Under the pieces are notes generated by a model that was not told where the DNA came from, ran no database searches, and saw only the letters and a program-made list of their open reading frames with translations. A stretch of DNA of 49,671 nucleotides from an uncultured Methylococcaceae bacterium (GTDB lineage Bacteria; Pseudomonadota; Gammaproteobacteria; Methylococcales; Methylococcaceae): assembly GCA_903859815.1 (NCBI GenBank), contig CAIOOA010000227.1:1-49671 (forward strand). Direction: 5' to 3'. This document shows positions 1 to 8,287 of the stretch, piece by piece (position 1 is the stretch's first letter; every line of letters begins with the position of its first letter). Both the position numbers and the translations under genes were made by a program.

Positions 1-138
1 AAAGCTTGCTTTGACATTCGGGTTGGAGCGTCAAAGCTTGCTTTGACATTCGGGTTGGAGCGTCAAAGCTTGCTTTGACATTAGGGCTGGAGTGGCAAAG
101 CTCGCTTTGCCTGTCAAAGCAAGCTTTGACGCTCCAGT
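1..138. repeat. Tandem array of a 32-bp palindrome-containing repeat
   Basis: Three head-to-tail copies of a 32-bp unit begin at 1, 33 and 65, followed by a decayed fourth copy. Each contains the near-palindrome caaagcttgctttgac plus a spacer ending in ggagcg. An inverted copy of the core and spacer lies at 113-135, so the array can fold on itself. The same core recurs at about 5155 and 12392-12492 in this window, so it is a dispersed family. The array may continue left of the window. Function is unknown; a REP-like element is the simplest reading. Confidence 0.85.
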
Positions 139-243
139 TAAGGATGATAAATCTGAATAGGCGATAATCCGGCATACCGCCCCCTATGCAATGTATTCTA
201 TCCGGTGCAAGCCATTGCGCCGGACTTGGGCTATAAAACCAAG

Positions 244-489
244 CTAAATCATCACCGCAACGCTATTACTGACGACACTATGACCTGCTTTGTTGGAAGC
301 GATGACACCGAATTCCAAGGTCTGGACTCGGGGTTGGTCGGTTAAGATGATCTCGGGTTCAAATGAAGTCTTCACCAACATCCATGGACCATCGGGCATG
401 ATGGGCCGTGTGGTCAATGGCTACTTTGCCACTCTCTTTAAGGCGCTTTTCAATCCAGTTGAATAGGATTGTCGCCTTGGCGCAGTCAT
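244..489 (-). pseudogene. Decayed 3' end of a fibronectin-III-like domain gene
   Basis: Read on the minus strand, one frame runs from an ATG at 489 to a stop at 244-246, interrupted only by an in-frame TAG at 421-423. The last ~55 residues (…EPEIILTDQP…VQTLEFGVIASNKAG…) resemble the final strands of a fibronectin type III domain: a 'xxFGVxAxNxAGxS' strand followed by a hydrophobic terminal strand. No upstream domain is present; beyond 489 there are only repeats. I infer a truncated remnant. The opposite strand also has open frames here (for example 302-466, 54 codons), so the coding strand is not certain. Confidence 0.4.
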
Positions 490-583
490 TCAAACATCGA
501 ATGTGGTGGTTGAAATATAAAAAACACTAAACAGCCTATTCTTTTACATTCCAGATGGAATGAAAAGCATGTCTTCAACATTC

Positions 584-730
584 ATTGTCCTGTCTGACGC
601 TTGCATAGTCCTGTCTGACGCTTGCATTGTCCCGGCTGACGCTTGCATTGTCCCGGCTGACGCTTGCATAGTCCCGGCTGACGCTTGCATAGTCCTGACT
701 GGCGCTTACATTGTCCTAACTGACGCTTGT
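584..730. repeat. Seven tandem copies of a 21-bp repeat
   Basis: Seven contiguous 21-bp units start at 584, 605, 626, 647, 668, 689 and 710, with consensus at(t/a)gtccyggctgacgcttgc. The middle copies are nearly identical and the outer ones more diverged, as expected for a slippage-grown array. Units are directly abutting with no spacers, so this is a minisatellite, not a CRISPR. 21 bp is about two helical turns, which would place each copy on the same helix face. No convincing ORF spans it. Confidence 0.9.
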
Positions 731-786
731 GCAGGGTAAGATTAAGCCACTTGCATCACAATTGATGCTCACATTACTTGGTTACG

Positions 787-1005
787 AGCTTATTTTGTGG
801 CAATGCTAATTTTTGTTGCATCAAATCAAGCGTTATTTTCGGCAAAGCAAGTTCCATTTGCCATAAATCAAGTTCATTTTGTGGCAAAGCAAAAGATATT
901 TACTTCAAATCAAGCGTTATTTGTGGCAAACCAAATTTTGGTTGCCTTAAATCAAGCATAATCTATGGTATCAGCAGCCACTTTTACCATAAATCGAGCT
1001 TTTAA
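787..1005. repeat. Degenerate 42-bp tandem repeat region
   Basis: About five diverged units of 42 bp share the elements 'aaatcaagc' and 'tttgtggcaaagcaa'. Because 42 is a multiple of three, a 75-codon frame at 778-1005 stays open and encodes a repeating 'KSSxIxGK' pattern, but it has low-complexity composition, many cysteines and no ribosome binding site. I read it as a repeat artefact, not a gene. From 1006 to 1217 the sequence holds a few more scattered 'caagc/gcaa' fragments and nothing else recognisable. Confidence 0.6.
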
Positions 1006-1217
1006 AATCAAAAAATTAATTTGAGTTTGAATCAATCAAGCGAAATGGCTGGCAATTCAAGCATGAGCCGCACAAAATGCGCTTGATTTTGGATGAATGA
1101 AACTTTAATCGAGGCAATTCATGCATAACTTGCCTTGCATAAACTAGCATTGAGGCAAATTAGGCTAGTATCAAACCAATGGGGTTCTGGCTTGGGTTAT
1201 TCACCTTCAATTGCAAG

Positions 1218-1243
1218 GGTTCCCAAACTGGAGTTTGGGAACC
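1218..1243. repeat. Perfect 12-bp-stem hairpin (dispersed palindrome), 3' of glgP
   Basis: ggttcccaaact and its exact reverse complement are separated by two bases. The hairpin lies 19 bp beyond the glgP stop, so it could protect or end that transcript, although no T-run follows on the minus strand. A second member of the same family with core ttcccaaa…tttgggaa lies at 11094-11125, and a half-site (tttgggaaccc) occurs near 10254. Two members show this is a dispersed repeat rather than a gene-specific terminator. Confidence 0.7.
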
Positions 1244-1262
1244 AGCAATACATGATAGGCAG

Positions 1263-3833
1263 CTATTGCACCTGCACTGGCTTGGTGGTCAATCGATGTT
1301 GTTGCAGTAGGTCAATATCGACGGGATCGATTTTCCAAATATCATCCGCGTACTCTTGAATCGCCCGGTCGGACGAAAACAAGCCGGAGCGGGCGGTGTT
1401 GAGGATGGACATGCGGGTCCAGTGATCCGGGTTCATATAAGCAATTTCCACCGAATTTTGGCAATCGATGTAGGATTGAAAATCTGCCAAAACTAAGAAC
1501 GGGTCGTGATAAAGCAGATTGTCCACCAACGGGCGGAAAATGTCGCCATCGCCACGGGAGAAAAAGCCACACAAGATCAAATCCATGACTTCCCGCAAAG
1601 CATCATTGGTTTCATACAAGTCGATTGGGCGGTAGCCTTGCCGCACGGTATCGGCGACTTCCACATCGGTCATGCCAAACAGAAAAAAGTTTTCCGGGCC
1701 GACGGCCTCGCGCATTTCAACGTTTGCCCCGTCCAGGGTGCCGATAGTCAGTGCGCCATTCATTTGGAATTTCATGTTGCCCGTGCCAGAGGCTTCTTTG
1801 CCGGCTGTCGAAATCTGTTCGGAAAGCTCGGCTGCCGGATAAACCCGTTGACCGTTGCTGACATTATAATTGGGCAAAAAAACGACCTTGAGTTGGTCGT
1901 TCAGCGATTTGTCGCGGTTAATCACCGCACCCACCGAATTGATCAGCTTGATAATCAGCTTCGCCATGTGATAACCCGGCGCGGCCTTGCCTCCAAAGAT
2001 GACGGTGCGGGGAACACTCGGACCATTGGGATTCGCTTTCAGCTTGAGGTAAAGGTTGATCACGCTGAGGATGTTCAAGTGTTGGCGTTTGTATTCGTGA
2101 ATACGCTTGACCTGGACATCCAGCAGGGCATCAGGGTCGATGCCAACACCGGTCGTTTCCCTGACAAAACTGGCAAACTGATGTTTATTGATGCGCTTCA
2201 CATCGCGCCATTGTTTGCGGAAATGGGCATCTTCCACCAAAGGTTCCAATTCCTTTAAACGAGTCAGGTCGGTGATCCATTCGGGTCCAATCGTGCTAGT
2301 GATGAAGCTGGACAAGCGCGGGTTGCTCAATGCCACCCAACGGCGGGGGGTGACACCGTTGGTCTTGTTCTGGAACTTTTCCGGCCACAATTCGTAAAAG
2401 TCCTTCAATACATCGCTTTTCAGCAATTCCGAGTGTAAGCGGGCAACTCCATTGATGGCGAAACTGCCTACACAAGCCAGATGGGCCATGCGTACATAGC
2501 GTTCGCCACATTCGTCAATTAATGAAAGCCTAGCCACCCGTTCCTCGTCGCCGATGAAGCGCATACGGACTTCTTCCAAAAAGCTGGCATTGATTTCATA
2601 AATGATTTCCATGTGCCTAGGCAGCAAACTGGCAAACATGCCCAATGGCCAACGTTCCAGGGCTTCCGGCATCAAGGTGTGGTTGGTGTAAGCGAAGGTT
2701 CGGCGGGTGATGGACCAGGCTTGATCCCAATCCAACTGGTTTTCATCCACCAAGATGCGCATCAACTCGGCGACGGCAATGGCTGGATGAGTGTCGTTGA
2801 GTTGGATGGAAAATTTTTCATGAAATTTCTCCAATGGGATTTGTTGCACCCTAATGATGCGCATCATGTCCTGTAATGAACACGACACAAAGAAATATTG
2901 CTGTTCCAAGCGAAGTCGCTTGCCCTCAATTTGCTCATCATTCGGATACAGCACTTTGGTCAGGTTTTCGGAGTTGACCTTGCGTTCCACAGCACCATAA
3001 TAGTCACCCCGGTTGAACATATTGACATCGAAGGATTCAGGCGCATCGGCCTGCCACAAGCGCAAAGTATTGGCGGTATTGTTCCGGTATCCGCAAATGG
3101 GGGTGTCGTAAGGAATGCCCATGACCGTCCGAATGGGTATCCAACGCACCCGCGACCGGCCTTGTGGGTCTTTGAAATGTTCGAGATGCCCCCCGAACTT
3201 CACTTCCACCGCCCATTCCGGCCTAGCAATATCCCATGGGTTGCCAAATCTCAGCCATTTGTCTGTGCGTTCCACCTGCCAGCCATCGACGATGGCTTGT
3301 TCGAAAATTCCAAATTCGTAACGGATGCCATAGCCTAGCGTGGGAATGCGCAAAGTGGCTAGAGATTCGAGATAACAGGCCGCCAGTCGACCCAAGCCCC
3401 CGTTACCTAAGCCAGGTTCGCTTTCCTCGCGCAGTAGCTCATCCAAGTTCATCCCAAGTTCAGCGATGGCTTGCTTCACTGAATCCATGATGCCTAAGTT
3501 GATGAGATTGTTGCCTAGGTGCGGACCTAACAGGAACTCGGCGGAAAGATAACAGACTGTCCTGGATTTGTTGGCGGTGTAAATGGAGGCGGTGCTGACC
3601 CAACGATGCAAGATATGGTCGCGGATGGTGAAGGCCAGAGCCATGTAATAATCATGCTTAGTCGCCAAAGCCGGAAATTTGCCCTGCACATAAAACAAAT
3701 TGTCTAAAAATTCCCGCTTCAACTCTTCTTTATCTATCACGAGTCTAGGTTTATCGAGTTTGAATTCCACAGGTAGGGAAGTGGATGACTCGGCTGTATG
3801 ATCAGAAGGTAAGTTTCCGGTTTTAGGGTTCAT
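1263..3833 (-). CDS. glgP: Glycogen/alpha-glucan phosphorylase
   Basis: Cytosolic GT35 enzyme that removes glucose-1-phosphate from alpha-1,4-glucan ends. The protein is 856 aa with the ATG start at 3833, slightly longer than E. coli GlgP (about 815) because of an N-terminal extension. The pyridoxal-phosphate lysine lies in the family motif EASGTGNMKFQMNG (Lys about 688), and the phosphate/substrate motif GLGNGGLGRLAACYLES is intact. A TTG 33 bp further upstream extends the frame but has no ribosome site, whereas AAGG sits about 9 bp before the ATG at 3833, so I prefer the ATG. The gene stands alone, with repeats downstream and sulfur-transport genes upstream. No other glycogen genes are in the window, so its operon context is missing. 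Confidence 0.95.
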   Translation of the reverse strand: MNPKTGNLPSDHTAESSTSLPVEFKLDKPRLVIDKEELKREFLDNLFYVQGKFPALATKHDYYMALAFTIRDHILHRWVSTASIYTANKSRTVCYLSAEFLLGPHLGNNLINLGIMDSVKQAIAELGMNLDELLREESEPGLGNGGLGRLAACYLESLATLRIPTLGYGIRYEFGIFEQAIVDGWQVERTDKWLRFGNPWDIARPEWAVEVKFGGHLEHFKDPQGRSRVRWIPIRTVMGIPYDTPICGYRNNTANTLRLWQADAPESFDVNMFNRGDYYGAVERKVNSENLTKVLYPNDEQIEGKRLRLEQQYFFVSCSLQDMMRIIRVQQIPLEKFHEKFSIQLNDTHPAIAVAELMRILVDENQLDWDQAWSITRRTFAYTNHTLMPEALERWPLGMFASLLPRHMEIIYEINASFLEEVRMRFIGDEERVARLSLIDECGERYVRMAHLACVGSFAINGVARLHSELLKSDVLKDFYELWPEKFQNKTNGVTPRRWVALSNPRLSSFITSTIGPEWITDLTRLKELEPLVEDAHFRKQWRDVKRINKHQFASFVRETTGVGIDPDALLDVQVKRIHEYKRQHLNILSVINLYLKLKANPNGPSVPRTVIFGGKAAPGYHMAKLIIKLINSVGAVINRDKSLNDQLKVVFLPNYNVSNGQRVYPAAELSEQISTAGKEASGTGNMKFQMNGALTIGTLDGANVEMREAVGPENFFLFGMTDVEVADTVRQGYRPIDLYETNDALREVMDLILCGFFSRGDGDIFRPLVDNLLYHDPFLVLADFQSYIDCQNSVEIAYMNPDHWTRMSILNTARSGLFSSDRAIQEYADDIWKIDPVDIDLLQQHRLTTKPVQVQ

Positions 3834-3911
3834 TCGCTGGACCTTGAAATTAAAATGAGTTTTCAACTGACTAGCAATATTTGTGCTAAGGCTTGGGGAA
3901 ATCAGATAGGG

Positions 3912-4325
3912 TTATTTTCGGGTCAATAACCATTGTCCGATGCCAAGCCCGGCGATCATCGCCATGACAAAAACAATCACCGCCAAATTGCCGGTGACGA
4001 TAGACACCAAGGCGGGTCCCGGGCAGTAACCCGACATCCCCCAGCCCAAGCCAAACAAGGCAGCCCCGCCTAGTAATTTGGCATCCAAACCGGCTTTTTC
4101 CGGCAGAATGAATTTTTCTCCCAAAATAGGCATCTTACGCCTTAGCACTAAGGGGAAACTAATCAATCCAAGCAAAACCGCACCTCCCATGACGAACATT
4201 AGGCTGGGGTCCCAATGGCCAGTCACATCAAGAAAGCCTATCACCTTGCTGGGTTTGGTCATGCCGGAAACGCCTAGCCCGATGGCAAAAACCCAACCAC
4301 ACACAAATGCACTGAACTGATTCAT
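3912..4325 (-). CDS. YeeE/YedE-family transporter, C-terminal half (DUF6691/PmpB-like)
   Basis: A 137-aa membrane protein with about four hydrophobic helices and the family motif GxGWGMSGYCPGPALVS, whose cysteine corresponds to the conserved sulfur-handling position of YeeE/TsuA. Characterised relatives import thiosulfate; the substrate here is inferred. The ATG at 4325 is chosen because GAGGAG lies 7 bp upstream; the frame is open 105 bp further but that stretch overlaps the previous gene. It starts 12 bp after the stop of the companion half at 4337, so the two are surely co-translated and probably form a split heterodimer of what is one polypeptide in E. coli YeeE. Confidence 0.85.
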   Translation of the reverse strand: MNQFSAFVCGWVFAIGLGVSGMTKPSKVIGFLDVTGHWDPSLMFVMGGAVLLGLISFPLVLRRKMPILGEKFILPEKAGLDAKLLGGAALFGLGWGMSGYCPGPALVSIVTGNLAVIVFVMAMIAGLGIGQWLLTRK

Positions 4326-4336
4326 TGCCACACTCC

Positions 4337-4741
4337 TCATTGTTTGCCGAGATAGACTGTAATCATGGCGGTCATCATGAATACTAAAGTCGCCACGAGG
4401 GAACGAAATGATCGGCGCGACAATCCGCACACGCCATGCCCGCTGGTGCAGCCATTGCCAATACGAGTGCCCAAGCCAACCAGTAAACCCGCTGCGCCCA
4501 ATTTGACCAAGGAAAAGTCAGATTGGCCGAACGCATCAGGCTTGAAAAACAACAGCGTCAAGCCTCCTGCCCATAATCCTGACAGGAAGAACCAGCGCCA
4601 AGACACATCGCCAACCGAAGGTGACCAAAGCCCGCCGATAATATTGCTGATGCCGGCAATTCTGCCGTTGAACAATAGGAAGAAAGTGGCTGCGCAGCCG
4701 ATTATAAGTCCGCCTACTAGCGGCATAAGCCAATTTGTCAT
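4337..4741 (-). CDS. YeeE/YedE-family transporter, N-terminal half (PmpA-like)
   Basis: A 134-aa inner-membrane protein with about four transmembrane helices. The signature GNGCTSGHGVCGLSRRS carries the two cysteines typical of the first half of YeeE/YedE sulfur transporters. It is the first gene of a two-gene unit with the C-terminal half (3912-4325). Such split pairs are common in proteobacteria, often near sulfur-metabolism genes, but no persulfide dioxygenase or ArsR-type regulator is visible here. The role is probably import of a reduced sulfur compound. Confidence 0.85.
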   Translation of the reverse strand: MTNWLMPLVGGLIIGCAATFFLLFNGRIAGISNIIGGLWSPSVGDVSWRWFFLSGLWAGGLTLLFFKPDAFGQSDFSLVKLGAAGLLVGLGTRIGNGCTSGHGVCGLSRRSFRSLVATLVFMMTAMITVYLGKQ

Positions 4742-4861
4742 ATTTCAGTCGCCGATGATGTTGAACTGGTATAAGCGTTAGATTTCTATAAAATTCATCA
4801 CATAATACCATTTGATCAGCGCTTAAAAAAAAGTGCAAGCTACCGAAAGGATAAATTGCTT

Positions 4862-5151
4862 ATGTTCACCACAGCCATATTCGACATGGACGGCTTACTG
4901 CTCGATTCCGAACGCCCCACTCGGGAGGTATGGAAAAAGATCATAACGGATCAGGAGTTAGTATTCGATCATGCATTCTATCTGACCGCCGTTTGATTGA
5001 ATATGACTGATACCCGAACCCTGTTCCGCGAGCATTTCGGGGTAGGTTTTGACTTTGACGAAGCCTTATCGAACGTCGGGCATTGCGGGTGTTGGATTCA
5101 CTGACCGATTCATTGGAGTTTTTGGATCAGTGGTTTTGCATAAGCGCTTAG
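4862..5151 (+). pseudogene. Decayed HAD-family phosphatase (phosphoglucomutase-like) gene
   Basis: ATG at 4862 opens with FDMDGLLLDSERP, the HAD motif I with nucleophile Asp and the 'LLDSE' cap-domain lead of beta-phosphoglucomutase-like phosphatases. After 44 codons an in-frame TGA (4994-4996) interrupts it. The same frame resumes with a cap-like segment (MTDTRTLFREHFGVGFDFDEA) until a TGA at 5102, then a different frame gives VLDSLTDSLEFLDQ, ending at 5151. The family is about 220 aa; motifs II-IV are gone. Stop, frameshift and internal deletion together mean it is dead. Confidence 0.75.
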
Positions 5152-5154
5152 GGA

Positions 5155-5175
5155 GTGGCAAAGCTTGCTCAAGCC
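5155..5175. repeat. Solitary degenerate copy of the aagcttgct repeat
   Basis: The sequence ggcaaagcttgctcaagcc matches the core of the array at 1-138 for about 14 bp. It lies between the dead HAD gene and the 3' end of the ABC permease gene. Confidence 0.4.
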
Positions 5176-5189
5176 TAGAAGCTATAAAT

Positions 5190-6005
5190 TCACTCCCCCA
5201 TCTGCAATAATAATCCGCGTTTTCTGGCAATTTTGAAGGTATATAAATAAACCACCAGTCCGATTGCCAGATAGGCGAGGTTTAGCCAGACGGCGGCGAA
5301 AAAATGATCGGTTAAAAATACATGGTCGTTTACAATTGCCCTCATGCCTTCGAACACATGGCTAGACGGCAAGGCCAAGGAGATTGGCCTGATCCATTCG
5401 GGCAACACGGACACCGGGTAATAAATGCCACTTAGCGGTGCAAAGGCGAAAATGATCGCCCACGCCAAGCCTTCCATCCCCAAGCCAAAGCGCAACACCA
5501 GCGCGACCACCAACAAACCGATAGCCCAACCCATGACCAGCAGATTGGTGAAGAAGGCCAGCAAGGGCAAGCCCATGTCAAAGATGGAGTATTGATAGAA
5601 TAAAATCGCCAAGCCCGAGGCAACGCCTACGCCAAAGGCTGTGCGCAGAAAGCTGACCGTGAGCAAAGCCAGTGCGTATTCGTAAGGTCGCAACGGACTG
5701 ACGAACAAATTGCCCAAATTGCGCGAATACATTTCCTCAAAGAACACTAAAGTCACGCCGAGTTGGGCGCGGAACAGCACATCCCACAACAAGGCGGCGG
5801 CAATCAGCAAGCCCATGGCCTGTGCCATGCCGTTAGTCTGCACCGATAAATAGCGGTTGATTAGCCCCCACAAGACCATCTGCACCGTCGGCCAATAAGC
5901 CAACTCAATGAAACGTGGCCATGAAGACATCATCAAATAGAAATAACGCACCAATATTGCCATGACGCGATTCCAACTGTCAGCGATATGTAAGCCTTTC
6001 CTCAT
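5190..6005 (-). CDS. ABC-2 type transporter permease
   Basis: A 271-aa integral membrane protein with six predicted helices in the ABC-2/NodJ arrangement: an amphipathic N-terminus, two helices, the cytoplasmic FFEEMYSRNLGNLFVSPLRPYEY coupling segment, then helices around the FAPLSGIYYPVSVLPEWIRP motif typical of exporters. Its start overlaps the end of the ATPase gene by 4 bp (ATGA), so the two are translationally coupled and form one exporter. The substrate cannot be told from the sequence; NodJ/DrrB relatives export polysaccharide, lipid or drugs. Confidence 0.88.
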   Translation of the reverse strand: MRKGLHIADSWNRVMAILVRYFYLMMSSWPRFIELAYWPTVQMVLWGLINRYLSVQTNGMAQAMGLLIAAALLWDVLFRAQLGVTLVFFEEMYSRNLGNLFVSPLRPYEYALALLTVSFLRTAFGVGVASGLAILFYQYSIFDMGLPLLAFFTNLLVMGWAIGLLVVALVLRFGLGMEGLAWAIIFAFAPLSGIYYPVSVLPEWIRPISLALPSSHVFEGMRAIVNDHVFLTDHFFAAVWLNLAYLAIGLVVYLYTFKIARKRGLLLQMGE

Positions 6006-6736
6006 AGCCCTGTGTCCCGTGCGATGTCAATGAACACTTCTTCCAAAGTTTCCCTGCCATATTTCTTAACCAACAGGTCAGGCGAACCCCGGTCAACAAT
6101 TTTCCCTTGCTTCATCATCAGCACTTCACTGCATAACCGTTCAACTTCCTGCATATTGTGCGAGGCCAATAAGACCGTGGCCCCGGTGCGTTGCTGGTAT
6201 TCCTTTAGATAACTGCGAACTTGGTCTGCCGTGGAAGGGTCCAGAGAAGCGGTGGGTTCGTCCATCAACAACACTTCAGGTTCATTTAACAGAGATTTGG
6301 CTAGGGAAACCCGAGTCCGCTGTCCGGCGGACAAGGTGCCATAGTGGCGCTTCAATAGGCTGGTCAGGTCGAAATGTTCGGCTAGATGTTCGATGCGCTC
6401 GTTGCGTCGAGGGATGCCGTAAAGACGGGCATAGACATCAAGGTTTTGCCGCACAGTCAGGCGATGAGGCAAGTCTACATAAGGCGAGGTGAAATTCATC
6501 CGGGGCAGGGCTTGGAAACGGTCCTTCACCATGTCGATACCTAACACATGGATATTGCCAGCGGTCGGAAGCAACAACCCCAGCAGCATGGACAAGGTAG
6601 TGGTTTTGCCTGCGCCATTGCCACCCAGTAGGGCATAGGTTTCCCCGGTCGGCACTTCAAACGAAATATGATCGACAGCCAACACTTGTTTGTAGCGTTT
6701 GCAGAGTTGGTGGACTTTAATCGCGGGAGGGTTCAT
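6002..6736 (-). CDS. ABC transporter ATP-binding protein (ABC-2 exporter)
   Basis: A 244-aa ATPase with all nucleotide-binding motifs: Walker A GGNGAGKTTT (about residues 38-47), signature LSAGQRTRVSLAKSL, Walker B VLLMDEPTASLD, and the switch histidine in ASHNMQEVERL. The C-terminus (YGRETLEEVFIDIAR) is typical of DrrA/NodI-like ATPases. It overlaps the upstream O-methyltransferase gene by 20 bp and the downstream permease gene by 4 bp, so the three form one operon. It powers the permease at 5190-6005. Confidence 0.92.
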   Translation of the reverse strand: MNPPAIKVHQLCKRYKQVLAVDHISFEVPTGETYALLGGNGAGKTTTLSMLLGLLLPTAGNIHVLGIDMVKDRFQALPRMNFTSPYVDLPHRLTVRQNLDVYARLYGIPRRNERIEHLAEHFDLTSLLKRHYGTLSAGQRTRVSLAKSLLNEPEVLLMDEPTASLDPSTADQVRSYLKEYQQRTGATVLLASHNMQEVERLCSEVLMMKQGKIVDRGSPDLLVKKYGRETLEEVFIDIARDTGL

Positions 6737-7400
6737 GCAATTTCAAAGCTAGGGTGATTCCGTCCGCAACGGGCAATAGGCTTACAAACACACGCTGGTC
6801 AGCAAGGGTTTTTCGGTTCAAAGCACGAATGGCAGTTGTGTCTGCATCAACGATGGTTTCATCCGCGACACTTCCGCCCCAAAGCACATTGTCAATCAGC
6901 AATAAACCGCCGGGCCTTAGCAATTGTAAAGCCCGCTCGTAGTAATGGTCGTAGTTTTCTTTATCTGCGTCGATAAAAGCGAAATCGTAGGTTCCAACTG
7001 CATGACCCTCTGCAATCAAATCATCTAGGCTATTGATGGCTGGGCCTATCCGCAAGTCTATTTTGTTTGCGACCCCTGCCGATTTCCAGTAGCGCTTGGC
7101 GATGGCGGTCCATTCCTCGCTAATATCCAAAGCCGTAATCATGCCTTGCTTAGGCAGGGCTAGAGCAACGGCGAGGGAACTATATCCGGTGAACACGCCA
7201 ATTTCCAATACCTTACATGCGCCAGTCAATCGGACAAGTAAGGCCATGAACTGGCCCTGTTCAGGGGAAATCTGCATCCCCGCTTGCGGTATGACAGCGG
7301 TTTCTTCGCGCAATTGCTTCAAAATATCGGCTTCGCGTAGCGAAACGGATAGAAGATAGTGATAAAGCCTGTCATCAAGGCCAATGCTGCGGTTTGACAT
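6717..7400 (-). CDS. SAM-dependent O-methyltransferase (caffeoyl-CoA OMT family)
   Basis: A 227-aa class I methyltransferase of the CCoAOMT/Methyltransf_3 family. The SAM-binding motif LEIGVFTGYSSLAVALALP is followed by ALDISEEW, the metal-binding FIDADKENYDHYYERALQLL, and LLIDNVLWGGSVAD. Family members methylate catechol-like hydroxyls in a divalent-metal-dependent way; the substrate here is unknown. It is the first gene of a three-gene operon with an ABC-2 exporter, and its 3' end overlaps the ATPase gene by 20 bp. Methylation before export of a small molecule is an inference from that layout. Confidence 0.9.
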   Translation of the reverse strand: MSNRSIGLDDRLYHYLLSVSLREADILKQLREETAVIPQAGMQISPEQGQFMALLVRLTGACKVLEIGVFTGYSSLAVALALPKQGMITALDISEEWTAIAKRYWKSAGVANKIDLRIGPAINSLDDLIAEGHAVGTYDFAFIDADKENYDHYYERALQLLRPGGLLLIDNVLWGGSVADETIVDADTTAIRALNRKTLADQRVFVSLLPVADGITLALKLHEPSRD

Positions 7401-7474
7401 TAATTTCCCGTCATTGAGTGTATAGTCTGTTCAGATTCTAAAAGTACAGCATAAGTTTCATCAGTTTAGTTCAC

Positions 7475-7502
7475 TTGACGGAATATCATGAAATAATATG
7501 CA
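7475..7502 (+). promoter_or_regulatory. Possible sigma-70 promoter for the cytochrome/sensor operon
   Basis: TTGACG at 7475-7480 and TATGCA at 7497-7502, 16 bp apart, lie 23 bp before the start codon at 7526. The -35 box is good and the -10 box weak. It is the best match in the 125-bp gap between the divergent methyltransferase and cytochrome genes. Confidence 0.3.
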
Positions 7503-7525
7503 CTTTGCACCTTTGACCATGCATT

Positions 7526-8287
7526 ATGATGATTGAATTTTTGAAGGATATGGGCAATTTAATCTACCACTTTTTGGAGAGCTTCGGCTACAAGCACCCT
7601 TTGCACCCTGTTCTAGTCCATTTGCCAATCGGCATGAATCTAGGCGCTTTGGTGTTGTGTTTGTTAGCCATCTTGCTTCACAAGCCAGAATTAAGACGAA
7701 GCGCCTACCATGCCCTCGTGCTGGCCGGCTTGTTTTCGTTGGTGGCGCTGACCATGGGTTTGCTGGATTGGCAACATTATTTTAATGGAAGCCTGCTCAA
7801 GCCGATCAAAATGAAGTTATTGATCGCTTTTCCCTATACGTTGTTGATGTGGGCAGGGATTTTTATCGGCTATCGCAAAGGCCCGGAGGCTAAGGCGCTG
7901 TTGCCCATTTATTTCATCGGCGTGATTTGTGTGATGTCCTTGGGTTTCTTCGGTGGCGAATTGACTTTCACCGGACGCTCCCCGGCTGCGGACAATCCGC
8001 GAGACGAGGGGCAAAGCCTGTTCGAGGCAAATTGCAGTAGCTGCCACCCGTCGGGGGGCAATCGCATCGTACCGGAAAAGCCCATTCGTGCGTCCCGCCA
8101 ATTGGAAAGTCTGGCAAGCTTCATGCGTCATGTACGCAATCCTGCGGTCAACGCTGAAGGAGGTCAATCGATCATGCCGGCCTTCCCGCCAGAAGCGATT
8201 TCGGATGCCGATATGGCTAAACTTTACAATTACATTCAACATTATCTGTCTTTGCAAGACTGCATACCCAGTAAAAAAGATGAATAA
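7526..8287 (+). CDS. DUF2231 membrane protein fused to a cytochrome c domain
   Basis: A 253-aa protein. Residues about 20-150 form four transmembrane helices with the DUF2231 lead HPLHPVLVHLPIGMN. The C-terminus is a periplasmic mono-heme cytochrome c: CSSCH at residues 170-174 covalently binds heme, and MPAFP about 40 residues later supplies a candidate axial Met. Two ATGs lie in tandem at 7526 and 7529 with no clear Shine-Dalgarno, so the start is uncertain by one codon. It overlaps the following PAS-phosphatase gene by 8 bp, implying translational coupling and a shared redox-sensing role (inference). DUF2231-cytochrome c fusions are known but uncharacterised. Confidence 0.9.
   Translation: MMIEFLKDMGNLIYHFLESFGYKHPLHPVLVHLPIGMNLGALVLCLLAILLHKPELRRSAYHALVLAGLFSLVALTMGLLDWQHYFNGSLLKPIKMKLLIAFPYTLLMWAGIFIGYRKGPEAKALLPIYFIGVICVMSLGFFGGELTFTGRSPAADNPRDEGQSLFEANCSSCHPSGGNRIVPEKPIRASRQLESLASFMRHVRNPAVNAEGGQSIMPAFPPEAISDADMAKLYNYIQHYLSLQDCIPSKKDE

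Noticed and set aside
302-466. 54-codon plus-strand gene
   Set aside because: The opposite strand reads as a better protein end (fibronectin-III-like), and this frame has no ribosome site or family match.
584-730. CRISPR array
   Set aside because: The 21-bp units are directly abutting with no unique spacers, and no cas gene is present in the window.
778-1005. 75-codon cysteine- and serine-rich gene
   Set aside because: The frame is kept open by a 42-bp repeat period, has no ribosome site and shows low-complexity repetition.
1506-2258. 250-codon plus-strand frame inside glgP
   Set aside because: It lies wholly antisense to a certain glycogen phosphorylase and has biased, shadow-type composition.
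8088-8279. Longer N-terminus of the PAS-phosphatase
   Set aside because: The extension reads through the cytochrome domain in another frame; the ATG at 8280 gives the normal stop-start overlap.
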